NCBI RefSeq assembly: GCF_011761635.1
Contig: NZ_JAASRN010000002.1
Span: 708,634-772,633, forward strand
DNA: 64,000 bases
Reading direction: 5' to 3'
From: Thermonema lapsum
GTDB taxonomy: Bacteria; Bacteroidota; Bacteroidia; Cytophagales; Thermonemataceae
Below, in pieces: positions 25,949-34,662 of this stretch. The translations under genes and the position numbers were made by a program. Positions within the stretch are counted from its first letter, which is position 1. Every line of letters begins with the position of its first letter. The notes below the pieces were generated by a model. That model did not search any database and was not told where the DNA came from. It was given only the letters and a program-made list of their open reading frames with translations.

Positions 25949-26107
25949 TTATTTTTTGTTAATAACCTCCTTTACCATTGCTACAGGAACCATTTCTTCT
26001 TTAAAGGTGTAGGCTCCGGTTTTAGGCGACTTCACAGCCTTCACCACTTTGGCATAACCTGCCTCAGCATCTTTTTTTCTCAGGGTTGCAACTACCTTCT
26101 TTGCCAT
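25949..26107 (-). CDS. DUF4295 family small basic protein (probable ribosome-associated)
   Basis: This 52-residue protein begins MAKKVVATLRKKDAEAGYAK, has VKSPKTGAYTFKEEMVP in the middle and ends in NKK. That is the DUF4295 family found in Bacteroidota directly after rpmG. The basic composition and the position suggest a ribosomal protein. I recall a Bacteroidota-specific large-subunit protein (bL38) from ribosome structures that may be this family, but I am not certain. It is 41 bases downstream of rpmG and followed by a terminator. Confidence 0.85.
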   Translation of the reverse strand: MAKKVVATLRKKDAEAGYAKVVKAVKSPKTGAYTFKEEMVPVAMVKEVINKK

Positions 26108-26148
26108 GGTTGTCTATGTTTTTAGATTCTTGTAAACAGAAAGAAGCA

Positions 26149-26337
26149 CTACTTGATTTCGCGGTGCAGGGTGTAGCGCTTCAAAATCGGGTTATACTTG
26201 CGCAACTCCAAACGGTTGGGAGTATTACGACGGTTTTTGGTCGTGATATAGCGGGAAATGCCGGGCATACCCGATGCTTTGTGCTCTGTGCATTCTAATA
26301 TCACCTGTACGCGGTTTCCTTTTGCCTTTTTAGCCAT
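26149..26337 (-). CDS. rpmG: 50S ribosomal protein bL33
   Basis: The 62-residue basic protein matches bL33 through [36 protein letters not shown]. It lacks zinc-binding cysteine pairs, so it is the C-minus form that does not need zinc. It leads a short operon with the DUF4295 gene. The usual neighbour rpmB is not in the window, since an ABC-F gene occupies the upstream side. Confidence 0.95.
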   Translation of the reverse strand: MAKKAKGNRVQVILECTEHKASGMPGISRYITTKNRRNTPNRLELRKYNPILKRYTLHREIK

Positions 26338-26372
26338 TGTCTTTTATCTTTTGAGATGTGTGAATTGGACGG

Positions 26373-26403
26373 CAAATTTAAAAAAATTTTTTTGTATTCA
26401 AAA
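26373..26403 (-). promoter_or_regulatory. Promoter of rpmG
   Basis: On the minus strand: CGTTTTG, about 18 bases, then TAAATTTG (26373-26380), a good Bacteroidota consensus, 35 bases before the rpmG ATG. Confidence 0.6.
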
Positions 26404-26438
26404 CGATATCTGCATGATTTTCATGCATTCCATCTTGC

Positions 26439-28391
26439 TTAATCTCCTTTGAGGTTTTGTATTTGGCTTTCGAGCGCTTCAAGCTCCTGTATTTGTGCTT
26501 CCCATTGCGCCATAAGGTCATCTATTGTTTTCTTCAGTTGCTCGTAGTGTTGTTGTACAGCTACTACTTGCGTGGCATCATTGTAAAAAGCAGGCTGTGC
26601 CATCTGCATTTCTATTTGCTTTTGCTCTTCTTCCAATGCCATGAGGTGCGCCTCCAGCTGTTCTATAGTCTTTTGGCATCGCCGCCACTCACGTTGCAGC
26701 TCTTTGAGCCGTTGGCGCCGCTCTTGGTTCGATGAAACAGCGGGTGTTTGGGTTTGAGCCACAGCATTTGCCTGTGCAGTTGCCAACGCACGCAGCCACT
26801 CTTCGGCGTACCACTCTTCGAATTCTTGGTAAGTACCCAAGAACTCTTTGATTTTGCCGTTGTCTATATACCACACTTTGTTGGCAATGGCTTGCAAGAA
26901 ATGGCGGTCGTGCGACACTGCCACATAGGAGCCTTCGTATTCTTGCAGTGCGTCTATCAACACATTGACCGAGGGGATGTCCAAATGGTTGGTGGGTTCA
27001 TCGAGCAACAGCAGGTTGGCTTCCGACGACAATACCTTAGCTAATGCCACACGAGCACGCTCTCCGCCCGACAACACCGATATCTTCTTGAACACATCGT
27101 CGCCATGGAAGAGAAAGCCGCCCAGCAGACTACGCAAATAACTTTCGGTTTTTTGGGGACAACTGCGCACCATCTCGCTAAGAATGTCATTGTTGAGGTT
27201 CAAGGCTTCTATTTGGTGCTGTGCATAGTAAGCAATATCTACTTGATGTCCTACTTCCCGTATGCCTTCGCATGGTTCTGTGCCTGCCAAAATGCGCAGC
27301 AGGGTGGATTTTCCCTTGCCGTTGGCGCCAATCAGGGCAATGCGGTCGCCACGATATACGGTTGCATCGGTGTTTTCGAGCAAACGCAGGTCGCCAAAAC
27401 GCTTGCTTATTTGCTTCAAACAAATGAGCTCTTTACCGGGCGTGCGCGCAATGGGGAATTTCAAACGTATGGTTTCTTGCTCATTTTCAGGCAGCTCGAT
27501 GCGCTCCATACGCTCCAGCATTTTGATTTTTGACTGCACCTGCCGCGCCTTCGTCGCTTTTGCCCGGAAACGTTCAATAAAACGCTCTGTCTGTTTTATT
27601 TTTTCTTGTTGATTTTCGTAGGCAGCCATTTGCAATGCCCGCCGCGTTGCTTTCTCTTTTTCATAAAAATCATAATTGCCCTCATATATTTCCAACTTTC
27701 CTTGACGCACCTCTACAATGCGGTTCACCAAACGGTTGAGAAAATAGCGGTCGTGCGACACAACAATCATCGCACCGGGATACTGCAACAAATACTGCTC
27801 CAGCCACTGAATAGAGGGCAAGTCCAAGTGGTTGGTGGGCTCATCGAGCATCAAAAGAGAGGGTTTTTGCAAAAGTAGCTTGGCAAGCATCACACGCATG
27901 CGCCACCCCCCCGAAAAAATAGACAGAGGGCGCTGCAAGTCTTCGGTCTTGAAACCCAAGCCTTCCAAGATGGCTTCTGCCTGCGCTGGCAGACGGTAGC
28001 CCTCCATAGCTTCAAAGCGGGCTTGCAACTGCGTGAGCTCTTGCACTTTGTCTTCGGTATAATCTTCTGCCAGCTCTTGAGTAAGTTGTTTGATGCGTGC
28101 TTCTATTTGCCACACTTCGGCGAAAGCCTCCAAAGCTACTTCCCTTATGGGCTTATGACTTTCGAGCGAAAGCATGTCTTGGTTGAGAAAGCCTATGGTA
28201 TAGTCGCTGGGCTTGGTGATAGTGCCTGCTGCGGGGGTGTATTCGCCTGCTATCAAACGCAGCAGGGTGGATTTTCCTGCACCATTCACGCCAATCAAAC
28301 CGATGCGGTCGCGCTCGCCCACATGCAACGACACCTTGTCGTAGAGCACACGGTCGCCAATGTAATAACTAAGGTCTTGGATGTTCAACAT
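26439..28391 (-). CDS. ABC-F family ATPase
   Basis: The 650-residue soluble protein has two ATP-binding cassettes and no membrane segments. The first has GVNGAGKST (34-42), FSGGWRMRVMLAKLL and MLDEPTNHLDL. The second has GANGKGKST, LSGGERARVALAKVL and LLDEPTNHLDI. A basic linker between them and a C-terminal coiled-coil from about 560 are typical of the Uup/YheS branch of ABC-F proteins. These act on the ribosome, for example to rescue stalled translation. Whether it confers antibiotic protection cannot be told. Confidence 0.9.
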   Translation of the reverse strand: MLNIQDLSYYIGDRVLYDKVSLHVGERDRIGLIGVNGAGKSTLLRLIAGEYTPAAGTITKPSDYTIGFLNQDMLSLESHKPIREVALEAFAEVWQIEARIKQLTQELAEDYTEDKVQELTQLQARFEAMEGYRLPAQAEAILEGLGFKTEDLQRPLSIFSGGWRMRVMLAKLLLQKPSLLMLDEPTNHLDLPSIQWLEQYLLQYPGAMIVVSHDRYFLNRLVNRIVEVRQGKLEIYEGNYDFYEKEKATRRALQMAAYENQQEKIKQTERFIERFRAKATKARQVQSKIKMLERMERIELPENEQETIRLKFPIARTPGKELICLKQISKRFGDLRLLENTDATVYRGDRIALIGANGKGKSTLLRILAGTEPCEGIREVGHQVDIAYYAQHQIEALNLNNDILSEMVRSCPQKTESYLRSLLGGFLFHGDDVFKKISVLSGGERARVALAKVLSSEANLLLLDEPTNHLDIPSVNVLIDALQEYEGSYVAVSHDRHFLQAIANKVWYIDNGKIKEFLGTYQEFEEWYAEEWLRALATAQANAVAQTQTPAVSSNQERRQRLKELQREWRRCQKTIEQLEAHLMALEEEQKQIEMQMAQPAFYNDATQVVAVQQHYEQLKKTIDDLMAQWEAQIQELEALESQIQNLKGD

Positions 28392-28474
28392 AAAAAATCC
28401 GAGAGTGTGTTCATTGTCAGAAGTGCCGACTCATATCGCTGCAAATATAACAAGAAGAACGAGGGCTGCATGAC

Positions 28475-30757
28475 TCAGCGCACAATAGCCAAACGCCCCA
28501 TGGCTTGAAGGTTGCCGGCATCGTCGGAAGCAAATATCAGATAAACGCCGGTTGGCGCCAGCTCTCCACTCAAGCTACGAGTATCCCACACGAAAGTACC
28601 ACCGTTTGCCCTACCTTCATACATGAGTTCGCCACGCACATTGGCTATCTTCACCCAAGCATTACGGGCTAAACCCTGTATGGCGACCTGTCCGTTGAAG
28701 CCCGGGCGCACCGGGTTAGGAAATACATGCAGTTCTTCGAAGCGGTTGTTTGCTGCCGTTACGCCTTCTCGGAAAGAACATATGCCGGCAGCTGTAAGAA
28801 AAAAGACTTCGCCCGTACTTTCAAACAAAACCATTTGATGCACTTCATCGGCAAGCAAAGGCGAGTTGCTGCTGCGAAAGCGGTAAATCAAGCGTTCAAC
28901 ATTGGCATCGAAGACAAAGACGCCCTGCTCGGTGCTCATCCATTTGCGGTTGGCAGGGTCTATCATGATGTCCAAAACGCGTTGGTCGTTGAGCAGCTGA
29001 AAGTTTTCGAAGATAGGAAACGACACTTGAAAGCCGGCTTCAAAGACTTCTGAAGGATTGAAAACAGTCATCACACCGTCGGCAGAGCCTATCCAAAGAG
29101 TGCCTTTGTAATCGACTGCCAAAGACAAAATGCTCGCATTGGTCAGTTTGGCATTCGAAGCGGTCAGGTGCTTTTGTTGTCCGGTAGCAGGATTCAGCAC
29201 CCACAGTCCACCGGCAAGGTTGGGGTCTAAACGTACCCACAAGTAGCCGTTGAAATCTTCGACTATCTCCAGAGGGAAGCGTGTGGCTGCATTGAACGAA
29301 TAAGATTGCCACTGCCCTGTTTCACGCACCCATACATGCAGGGAAGGTTCTCCTGAAGGCGGATTGTACTGCGCCACCCACACATTGCCTTGTGCATCCA
29401 CATAAAGGTCGCTAATCAACAAACTTTGGTCGCCAAAAAAGGGGGTAGAAGGCGTCATTTCATCGATTACACGAAAAGAGCCATCGGCAGCACGTATCAG
29501 AATGCCATTACCAAAAGAGGCGAACCAGTACTCTTGGGTAAAAGGGTTGTACACCACATCCACGAGGTCGTAGAGAAAAGGCAGCGCTTCTGCCTGCGGA
29601 TGATTGGCAGCATAGTTTTTCCATTCGCCGGCAGAAAATTCATAGAAAGCCCCCGGATTAAGCAAAGGTTGACGGTTGTTGTTGTAGCCCCCGGCAGTTA
29701 TCCACAATTTGTTCTGCGCAAAGCAAGCTCCTTGTGCGTTTTGTTGCAAAGGTCCCTGGTTGGCATAGCTTTTCCATGTGCCCTCTCTATTGGAAAGCAA
29801 ACCGGTGCGCGCATCTGCCACATATATTGCCCCTTGTTCGTCTACGCTCAAAGCCACCAGCTGCTTAAAAAGCCCTTCGGTAACAGACTGTTGCACGCTG
29901 CCGCTGGCATCTAAGGCATAAAGCGCCGTGGGCGTTGCCACCCACAAAGCTGAAGCGGTGGAGGCAAGGTCGATTGCCGTGGTAGGTACCGTAGCTATCT
30001 TTACCCATGCGCCGGCTTCGTAGGCATACATGCCCTGCCCTTCCAACAAAGCGTATATTTTTCCCTGAAAGGGAAGCAAACGGAATGCTTTGGCGACAGG
30101 CAGTCCTTCGGCAGTGCTAAAATAAGTCCATTGATTAAAATCTTGCAGGTTTGCCGAAGCAGGGGCACGGGCTATGCCCTCGTCCGTGGCTATCCAAGCA
30201 CTGTCCAAAGTAAAGAGCAAGTCATATACGCCTACCGGATTTCCCAATTTGCCCAAATTCTGCCACGATTCATTGAACAAGCCAGAAACAAGGTCTATGA
30301 CCCATACCCCTTGCGTTGTCATGGCATACAACTTTTCTGCATTCAAATACAAGCGTTGAAAATAAAGCCGTTGCGCAAGGGGCAGTGTTATTTTTTCCAC
30401 TCGAACACGCCCATTGTTCACAAACAACCTATCAAGTCGCCCGTTGGCATAGGCAAGTGCAAAACCAGCAGATGCCTTGTCATAGGCTACCGCTACGGCT
30501 TGGTTGCCCGAGAGTCCATCTAAGGTAGAAAGCACCATGCCTTCGCCGTCGGCATCAATAAAATAGATGCCTGCCCGCGCAGCATACAACAATTGCCTGC
30601 CGCCAGCTGCTACTGCCTGTCCTTCACGAAAAGGGAAATGAAAGCGCCAAGAACCCACAGGTATTTCGCCCTGTGCAAATAAATGGCATGCTGCCATCAT
30701 CAGGCAGATGAAAAAAAGAAATACAAACCCTTTCTGTGGCATCGATTTTATATTCAT
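28475..30757 (-). CDS. porZ: PorZ-like type IX secretion protein (two beta-propellers plus sorting domain)
   Basis: A 760-residue exported protein with a signal peptide ending in HLFAQ. Repeated propeller blades follow (for example GNVWVAQY, GYLWVRLD, GTLWIGSADGV, RKWMSTEQGVFVF), then a C-terminal type IX sorting domain from about 672 (HVFPNPVRPGFNGQV to GRLAIVR). This layout matches PorZ of Porphyromonas, which sits on the cell surface and helps attach cargo to lipopolysaccharide. It follows a lipoprotein gene by 11 bases. A regulator-type propeller protein is the alternative, but there is no membrane or kinase part. Confidence 0.75.
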   Translation of the reverse strand: MNIKSMPQKGFVFLFFICLMMAACHLFAQGEIPVGSWRFHFPFREGQAVAAGGRQLLYAARAGIYFIDADGEGMVLSTLDGLSGNQAVAVAYDKASAGFALAYANGRLDRLFVNNGRVRVEKITLPLAQRLYFQRLYLNAEKLYAMTTQGVWVIDLVSGLFNESWQNLGKLGNPVGVYDLLFTLDSAWIATDEGIARAPASANLQDFNQWTYFSTAEGLPVAKAFRLLPFQGKIYALLEGQGMYAYEAGAWVKIATVPTTAIDLASTASALWVATPTALYALDASGSVQQSVTEGLFKQLVALSVDEQGAIYVADARTGLLSNREGTWKSYANQGPLQQNAQGACFAQNKLWITAGGYNNNRQPLLNPGAFYEFSAGEWKNYAANHPQAEALPFLYDLVDVVYNPFTQEYWFASFGNGILIRAADGSFRVIDEMTPSTPFFGDQSLLISDLYVDAQGNVWVAQYNPPSGEPSLHVWVRETGQWQSYSFNAATRFPLEIVEDFNGYLWVRLDPNLAGGLWVLNPATGQQKHLTASNAKLTNASILSLAVDYKGTLWIGSADGVMTVFNPSEVFEAGFQVSFPIFENFQLLNDQRVLDIMIDPANRKWMSTEQGVFVFDANVERLIYRFRSSNSPLLADEVHQMVLFESTGEVFFLTAAGICSFREGVTAANNRFEELHVFPNPVRPGFNGQVAIQGLARNAWVKIANVRGELMYEGRANGGTFVWDTRSLSGELAPTGVYLIFASDDAGNLQAMGRLAIVR

Positions 30758-30768
30758 GATTGCTTAAG

Positions 30769-31980
30769 CTATGGGGCTTGTTTGCGTCCTACCAAGAGGC
30801 TGCTGCTGCCGTCGCGCCAATGATAACCATAAGGGAAACCCAGCGGTTCAGGCTGCAGCGAGTCATACAAAGCTTCCAAGTCTTTTTGATAGGTATATGA
30901 GCCAAAGTCGCGAATGGGACGTGCATATTTTCCATAGAGTTCAACCTTCCAGTCTTTGCGCTTGCTCCACTCTGCCCATCGCAAACCGGTATCATCTTGC
31001 ACTATGGCGCTGCACTCATCCAGCAGCAGGCTTTTTACTATTTCAAAATTGGGATTGAAAAGCACATACGAAGCCGCTTTCATGTAGGCAATCTTACCTT
31101 TTTGCTGTTTTACGAACTCCATCCATGCTTGCTTCTTCTGCAGGCTTTTATCCGACAAATCGATGCCGAAGTAATAAATCACCTGCGGATAATCCTTGTC
31201 CACATGTTTGAAAACAACCTTTACACCTAAGGGACGCCCCTCTCTGCCCGTGGCTCGATGTTCCGCCATTCGCAAACTGCCGTTATCCAAATAAACATCC
31301 TCGATGTTCAGGATTTCATTGCCTTGCCGCACCAAAAAAAGTACAATTAAAGGTAAGACACCTTGTGCCGAGCGGTAGAGGTCTGAGCTCATATAACTCG
31401 TAATGAAATAATTGCGCACGAAGAGGTCTTCCAATGCCCTTTTTACATCTTGAAAATAACGGCAATAGACTGCCTCTTGGCGTCCGAAATAGTCTGTAGG
31501 CAAATACCCGGGGCGCTCCAAGCCCACCAAAATATAGGTACGGCAATGGGGGAACAATACTTGCGCATTCAGAATATCAGGACCGCTAAACGGATAGAAC
31601 AAAGTACCTTGGTGCGCATGTAAATCAGGGATATGGCGTTTTGCCCACTGCTGCAAGGGGAATAGATAAACCTCCTGCAGTTTGAGCCAACGCGTTTGCA
31701 TTTCTTCCATCATAGCCTGCACACAAGGCAGCTTTGCTACCAAACGCACTGAATCATTGTTTACCCGCTGAGGCATGGCTGCTAATAAGGCGGCAAAATC
31801 GTGATGTCTCTTACCCGATTCCGAGGGCTTCGCTGGCAGAGCAAGCGCCTCTTCGGCAGGACTTGTGGTATCGCTGGCAAGCTGCCGCGCTTCTTGCTGG
31901 CTCTGAGCACGCTCCGGCGTATGCTCACACGCCCAACAACCAAGCAGGACCGTAAAAAACAATAAAGAACGCAGTTTCAT
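30769..31980 (-). CDS. Conserved lipoprotein upstream of porZ, unknown function
   Basis: In this 403-residue protein the start MKLRSLLFFTVLLGC at 31980 gives a lipoprotein signal; earlier in-frame codons precede it but spoil the signal. The mature protein has a short acidic linker (about 20-60) and then a globular domain with FYPFSGPDILNAQVLFPHC near residue 150. No catalytic family is recognised. It likely forms an operon with porZ, so a link to the cell surface or type IX secretion is possible but unproven. Confidence 0.65.
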   Translation of the reverse strand: MKLRSLLFFTVLLGCWACEHTPERAQSQQEARQLASDTTSPAEEALALPAKPSESGKRHHDFAALLAAMPQRVNNDSVRLVAKLPCVQAMMEEMQTRWLKLQEVYLFPLQQWAKRHIPDLHAHQGTLFYPFSGPDILNAQVLFPHCRTYILVGLERPGYLPTDYFGRQEAVYCRYFQDVKRALEDLFVRNYFITSYMSSDLYRSAQGVLPLIVLFLVRQGNEILNIEDVYLDNGSLRMAEHRATGREGRPLGVKVVFKHVDKDYPQVIYYFGIDLSDKSLQKKQAWMEFVKQQKGKIAYMKAASYVLFNPNFEIVKSLLLDECSAIVQDDTGLRWAEWSKRKDWKVELYGKYARPIRDFGSYTYQKDLEALYDSLQPEPLGFPYGYHWRDGSSSLLVGRKQAP

Positions 31981-32165
31981 ACATTTAATGCCTTGAAAGA
32001 TAAAAAAGTCAACTAAGGCAAAGGTGCTGCTTTTCAAGTAAAAATAACCACAAAAAAGCAAAATTTTATTGCATGAATCCGCTTTTTTATTGAAATAACC
32101 GTATTTTTAAAATGACATGGCTTGATTTTCGCTTGTTAAAACATTTGAAAACATTCTTATTGACA

Positions 32166-33014
32166 ATGCACTACACTGCTCATTCTAAATACTTTTGGCT
32201 CATCGCTTGCCTACTTCCATGGGCTATACTATCTGCACATGCACAAAAACCGGAAAAGAAAACTCACATTACTGTACCGGCTATTTACAAAGTAGATACC
32301 GACCAAGACAAAGTGCCGGACGTAAGGGACCAATGTCCGGGTACCCCCTTGGGGGTCAAAGTCAATGAATTCGGCTGCCCTCCCGATACCGACGGCGACG
32401 GTGTGTTTGATTACGAAGATGAGTGCGTAACCGTTCCCGGTCCTGCCAAGAACAAAGGCTGCCCATGGGGAGACAGAGACGGCGACGGCATTACCGACGA
32501 CATAGACCGCTGCCCCGATGTGCCGGGTACCAAGCAATACTATGGTTGCCCACCTCCCGACAGGGATAAAGACGGCGTGATTGACCCACAAGACCGATGC
32601 CCCGACACTCCCGGCGTCATCGAAAATCAAGGCTGCCCCGAAATAGTAACCAAACAAGAGCGCGAAACACTCGAAAAAGCCAGCAAAGTAGAATTTGAAT
32701 TCGGCAAGTGGACTATCCTGCCCAAGTGGTACCCCGTGTTGAACGAGGTAGCAAAAATCATGTTCAAATACCCAAATGCTTATTTGTTATTAGAAGGACA
32801 CACCGATGCCATAGGCACTGAAGAAGATAATCAAATATTGTCGGAAAATCGTGCGGCTGCTGTGCGGGAATATCTTATCAACCAAGGCGTAGAGCCTTTC
32901 CGAATCGAAAGCGTGGGCTATGGTGAATCACAGCCTATAGACACCAACGATACGCCCGAAGGGCGTCAGCGCAACCGCCGCGTAAAAATGACAATATACT
33001 ATCGAAAAAATTGA
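32166..33014 (+). CDS. OmpA-family protein with thrombospondin type 3 repeats, no barrel
   Basis: The 282-residue protein has a signal peptide (cleavage after SAHAQ). Four calcium-binding type 3 repeats follow (D-x-D-x-D-G-V/I with paired cysteines), then an OmpA/MotB peptidoglycan-binding domain (LEGHTDAIGTEEDNQ, LSENRAAAVREYL, NRRVKMTI). The N-terminal beta-barrel of classical OmpA is absent, so it is probably periplasmic, linking peptidoglycan to something else. The ATG at 32166 places the signal peptide correctly; an upstream in-frame ATG adds 18 residues. The bidirectional terminator follows. Confidence 0.85.
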   Translation: MHYTAHSKYFWLIACLLPWAILSAHAQKPEKKTHITVPAIYKVDTDQDKVPDVRDQCPGTPLGVKVNEFGCPPDTDGDGVFDYEDECVTVPGPAKNKGCPWGDRDGDGITDDIDRCPDVPGTKQYYGCPPPDRDKDGVIDPQDRCPDTPGVIENQGCPEIVTKQERETLEKASKVEFEFGKWTILPKWYPVLNEVAKIMFKYPNAYLLLEGHTDAIGTEEDNQILSENRAAAVREYLINQGVEPFRIESVGYGESQPIDTNDTPEGRQRNRRVKMTIYYRKN

Positions 33015-33076
33015 CAAGCACACTGCAACAACTGCTTAGGGATTGCGATAGGATATGGCAAAAAGCTGTCGGCATA

Positions 33077-33109
33077 AAAAAAGACAGGCAACGGAGCCTG
33101 TCTTTTCCT
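33077..33109. terminator. Bidirectional terminator between OmpA-like and TonB-like genes
   Basis: Perfect stem AAAAGACAGGC / GCCTGTCTTTT with a 6-base loop, flanked by A-rich and T-rich arms so that it can work for both convergent genes. Confidence 0.8.
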
Positions 33110-33150
33110 TACCTTTTTATGTCCCTTCGTTTTGTTCTTATCCTTATCAC

Positions 33151-33546
33151 CTAATTCGGGCTGAAGTTAATAGGGCGAGTTACTTCTACCTTTACCACCT
33201 TGCCGTCTTTCTTGCCGGGCTTCCATGGCGGGGCTTCCTTAATTAAACGCAGCGCTTCAGCATCGCAAGGCTCACATAAGCCACGCACTATCTGCGGGTT
33301 AATAAGCTTGCCGTTTTCATCCACAATAAACTTCACCACCACGCGCCCGCTAATGTTTTTTTGCTTTGCTTCTTCAGGATAACGCAAATTCTTTTCTATG
33401 TAATCATAAAAGGCTTTCAACCCTCCTACAGGCTCGGGCTGCTCATCTACTACTGTATATACCCCCGTGTCTTGTGCATAGGTGGTACCGGGATAACTCA
33501 TTATCATAATCGGCAGCAGCCATAACATCAATATCGGTCGTTTCAT
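33151..33546 (-). CDS. Exported TonB C-terminal domain protein
   Basis: A 131-residue protein with a cleavable signal (MKRPILMLWLLPIMIM, cleavage after TYAQ), then a TonB C-terminal domain: GGLKAFYDYIEKNLRYPEEA, GRVVVKFIVDENGKL and EAPPWKPGKKDGK. It lacks the membrane helix anchored by ExbB/ExbD and the proline-rich spacer of true TonB, so it may be a periplasmic helper. Two cysteines occur in the loop GLCEPCDAEA. Stand-alone copies are frequent in Bacteroidota. Confidence 0.8.
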   Translation of the reverse strand: MKRPILMLWLLPIMIMSYPGTTYAQDTGVYTVVDEQPEPVGGLKAFYDYIEKNLRYPEEAKQKNISGRVVVKFIVDENGKLINPQIVRGLCEPCDAEALRLIKEAPPWKPGKKDGKVVKVEVTRPINFSPN

Positions 33547-33831
33547 TTTGTTGTGTTGATGATGGTTTTCATCTAAGATAGCAAAAATTTTTCCAAAGTA
33601 TTCAAAGTCAGGCAAATTTCCTTATGTGTTAGACTCATTGCTTCACTCAGGGCTGTGCCTTGCGTTTTAGTTTTCCAGAACAAAGTACTGCCATTCGATG
33701 CTTTATTGAAGCGGGCAGCAGAAGAACTTATCAATCAAGTGAAGAGTCCGCCATATCCACACTTTCGCATAAAAGTTCTAAATTGATAGACACGCTACGC
33801 TTGCCTATCATTCACGAAACACTTAAAAAAT
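33547..33831. other. 285-base intergenic region without recognisable gene
   Basis: Between the divergent TonB-like and esterase genes. I see no tRNA, clear promoter motif or hairpin. Promoters for both genes are presumably here. Confidence 0.5.
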
Positions 33832-34662
33832 ATGAGTTGCTCCAGCGGTTTAATATTAGCGACAAGGCATTTTTCTGAATCTCCCAGACAGCTTCGCTTG
33901 TTTTGGCTTTCGATAGTTTCCGGATGGTGCCTACTTGGTAAAAGTGTTTTTGCTCAACCCTCATTCCAACATGCCTACTACATTGTACACAACGACACCC
34001 TTCCGTATCGTCTTTACGTGCCCGACACACTGCCTGCCAAGCCCTTACCCCTGTTGATTTTTTTACATGGTGCTGGCTCTCGGGGCATGGACAACGAACG
34101 TCATCTCACTCATTTCCGGCAAGCCGCTGCCCACATTGCCCGCTATTACCCCTGTGTTATGTTGGCACCTCAGTGCCCCAAAGACAAACGATGGGTAGAA
34201 GTGGACTGGCAACTGCGCTCTCATCAGATGCCGGCAGAGCCTTCTCACCCCTTAGCTATGAGCATGCAGCTGCTCGACTCTCTTCTTTCTGTTTTACCCA
34301 TAGACACCAACCGCCTCTACATTACTGGCTTATCTATGGGCGGCTACGGCACTTGGGATTGGATACAACGGCAACCATGGCGCTTTGCGGCTGCGGCGCC
34401 CATCTGTGGAGGTGCCGACACACGCAACGCCCCCCAGCTCAAACACTTGCCCATTTGGATTTTTCATGGAGCCCTTGACGCCGTAGTACCAGTCAGCCGT
34501 TCACGCGACATGTATCATGCCCTTATAGAAGCAGGCAACCGACAGGTGCGCTATACCGAATACCCCGACGTTTACCACGACAGTTGGAAGCGAGCATATG
34601 CCAGTCCGGAGCTGTGGCAATGGTTATTCTCACAAGCTAAGAACGCAACTGCCAAGCATTAG
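33832..34662 (+). CDS. Secreted alpha/beta-hydrolase esterase or peptidase
   Basis: The 276-residue protein has an N-terminal hydrophobic signal (about 22-42, ending FAQ), the oxyanion region FLHGAGSRG, nucleophile elbow GLSMGG (Ser168), Asp216 in HGALDAVVP and His249 in YHDSW, the complete triad. The order and LAPQCP motif resemble feruloyl-esterase and dienelactone-hydrolase-like secreted enzymes. The natural substrate is unknown. Its last 26 bases overlap the convergent rRNA methyltransferase gene. The start is uncertain, since the first 15 residues precede the hydrophobic core. Confidence 0.75.
   Translation: MSCSSGLILATRHFSESPRQLRLFWLSIVSGWCLLGKSVFAQPSFQHAYYIVHNDTLPYRLYVPDTLPAKPLPLLIFLHGAGSRGMDNERHLTHFRQAAAHIARYYPCVMLAPQCPKDKRWVEVDWQLRSHQMPAEPSHPLAMSMQLLDSLLSVLPIDTNRLYITGLSMGGYGTWDWIQRQPWRFAAAAPICGGADTRNAPQLKHLPIWIFHGALDAVVPVSRSRDMYHALIEAGNRQVRYTEYPDVYHDSWKRAYASPELWQWLFSQAKNATAKH

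Noticed and set aside
32280-32640. Repeated GAC/GGC-rich units in the OmpA-like gene
   Set aside because: These are protein-level thrombospondin type 3 repeats, not a CRISPR or DNA satellite.
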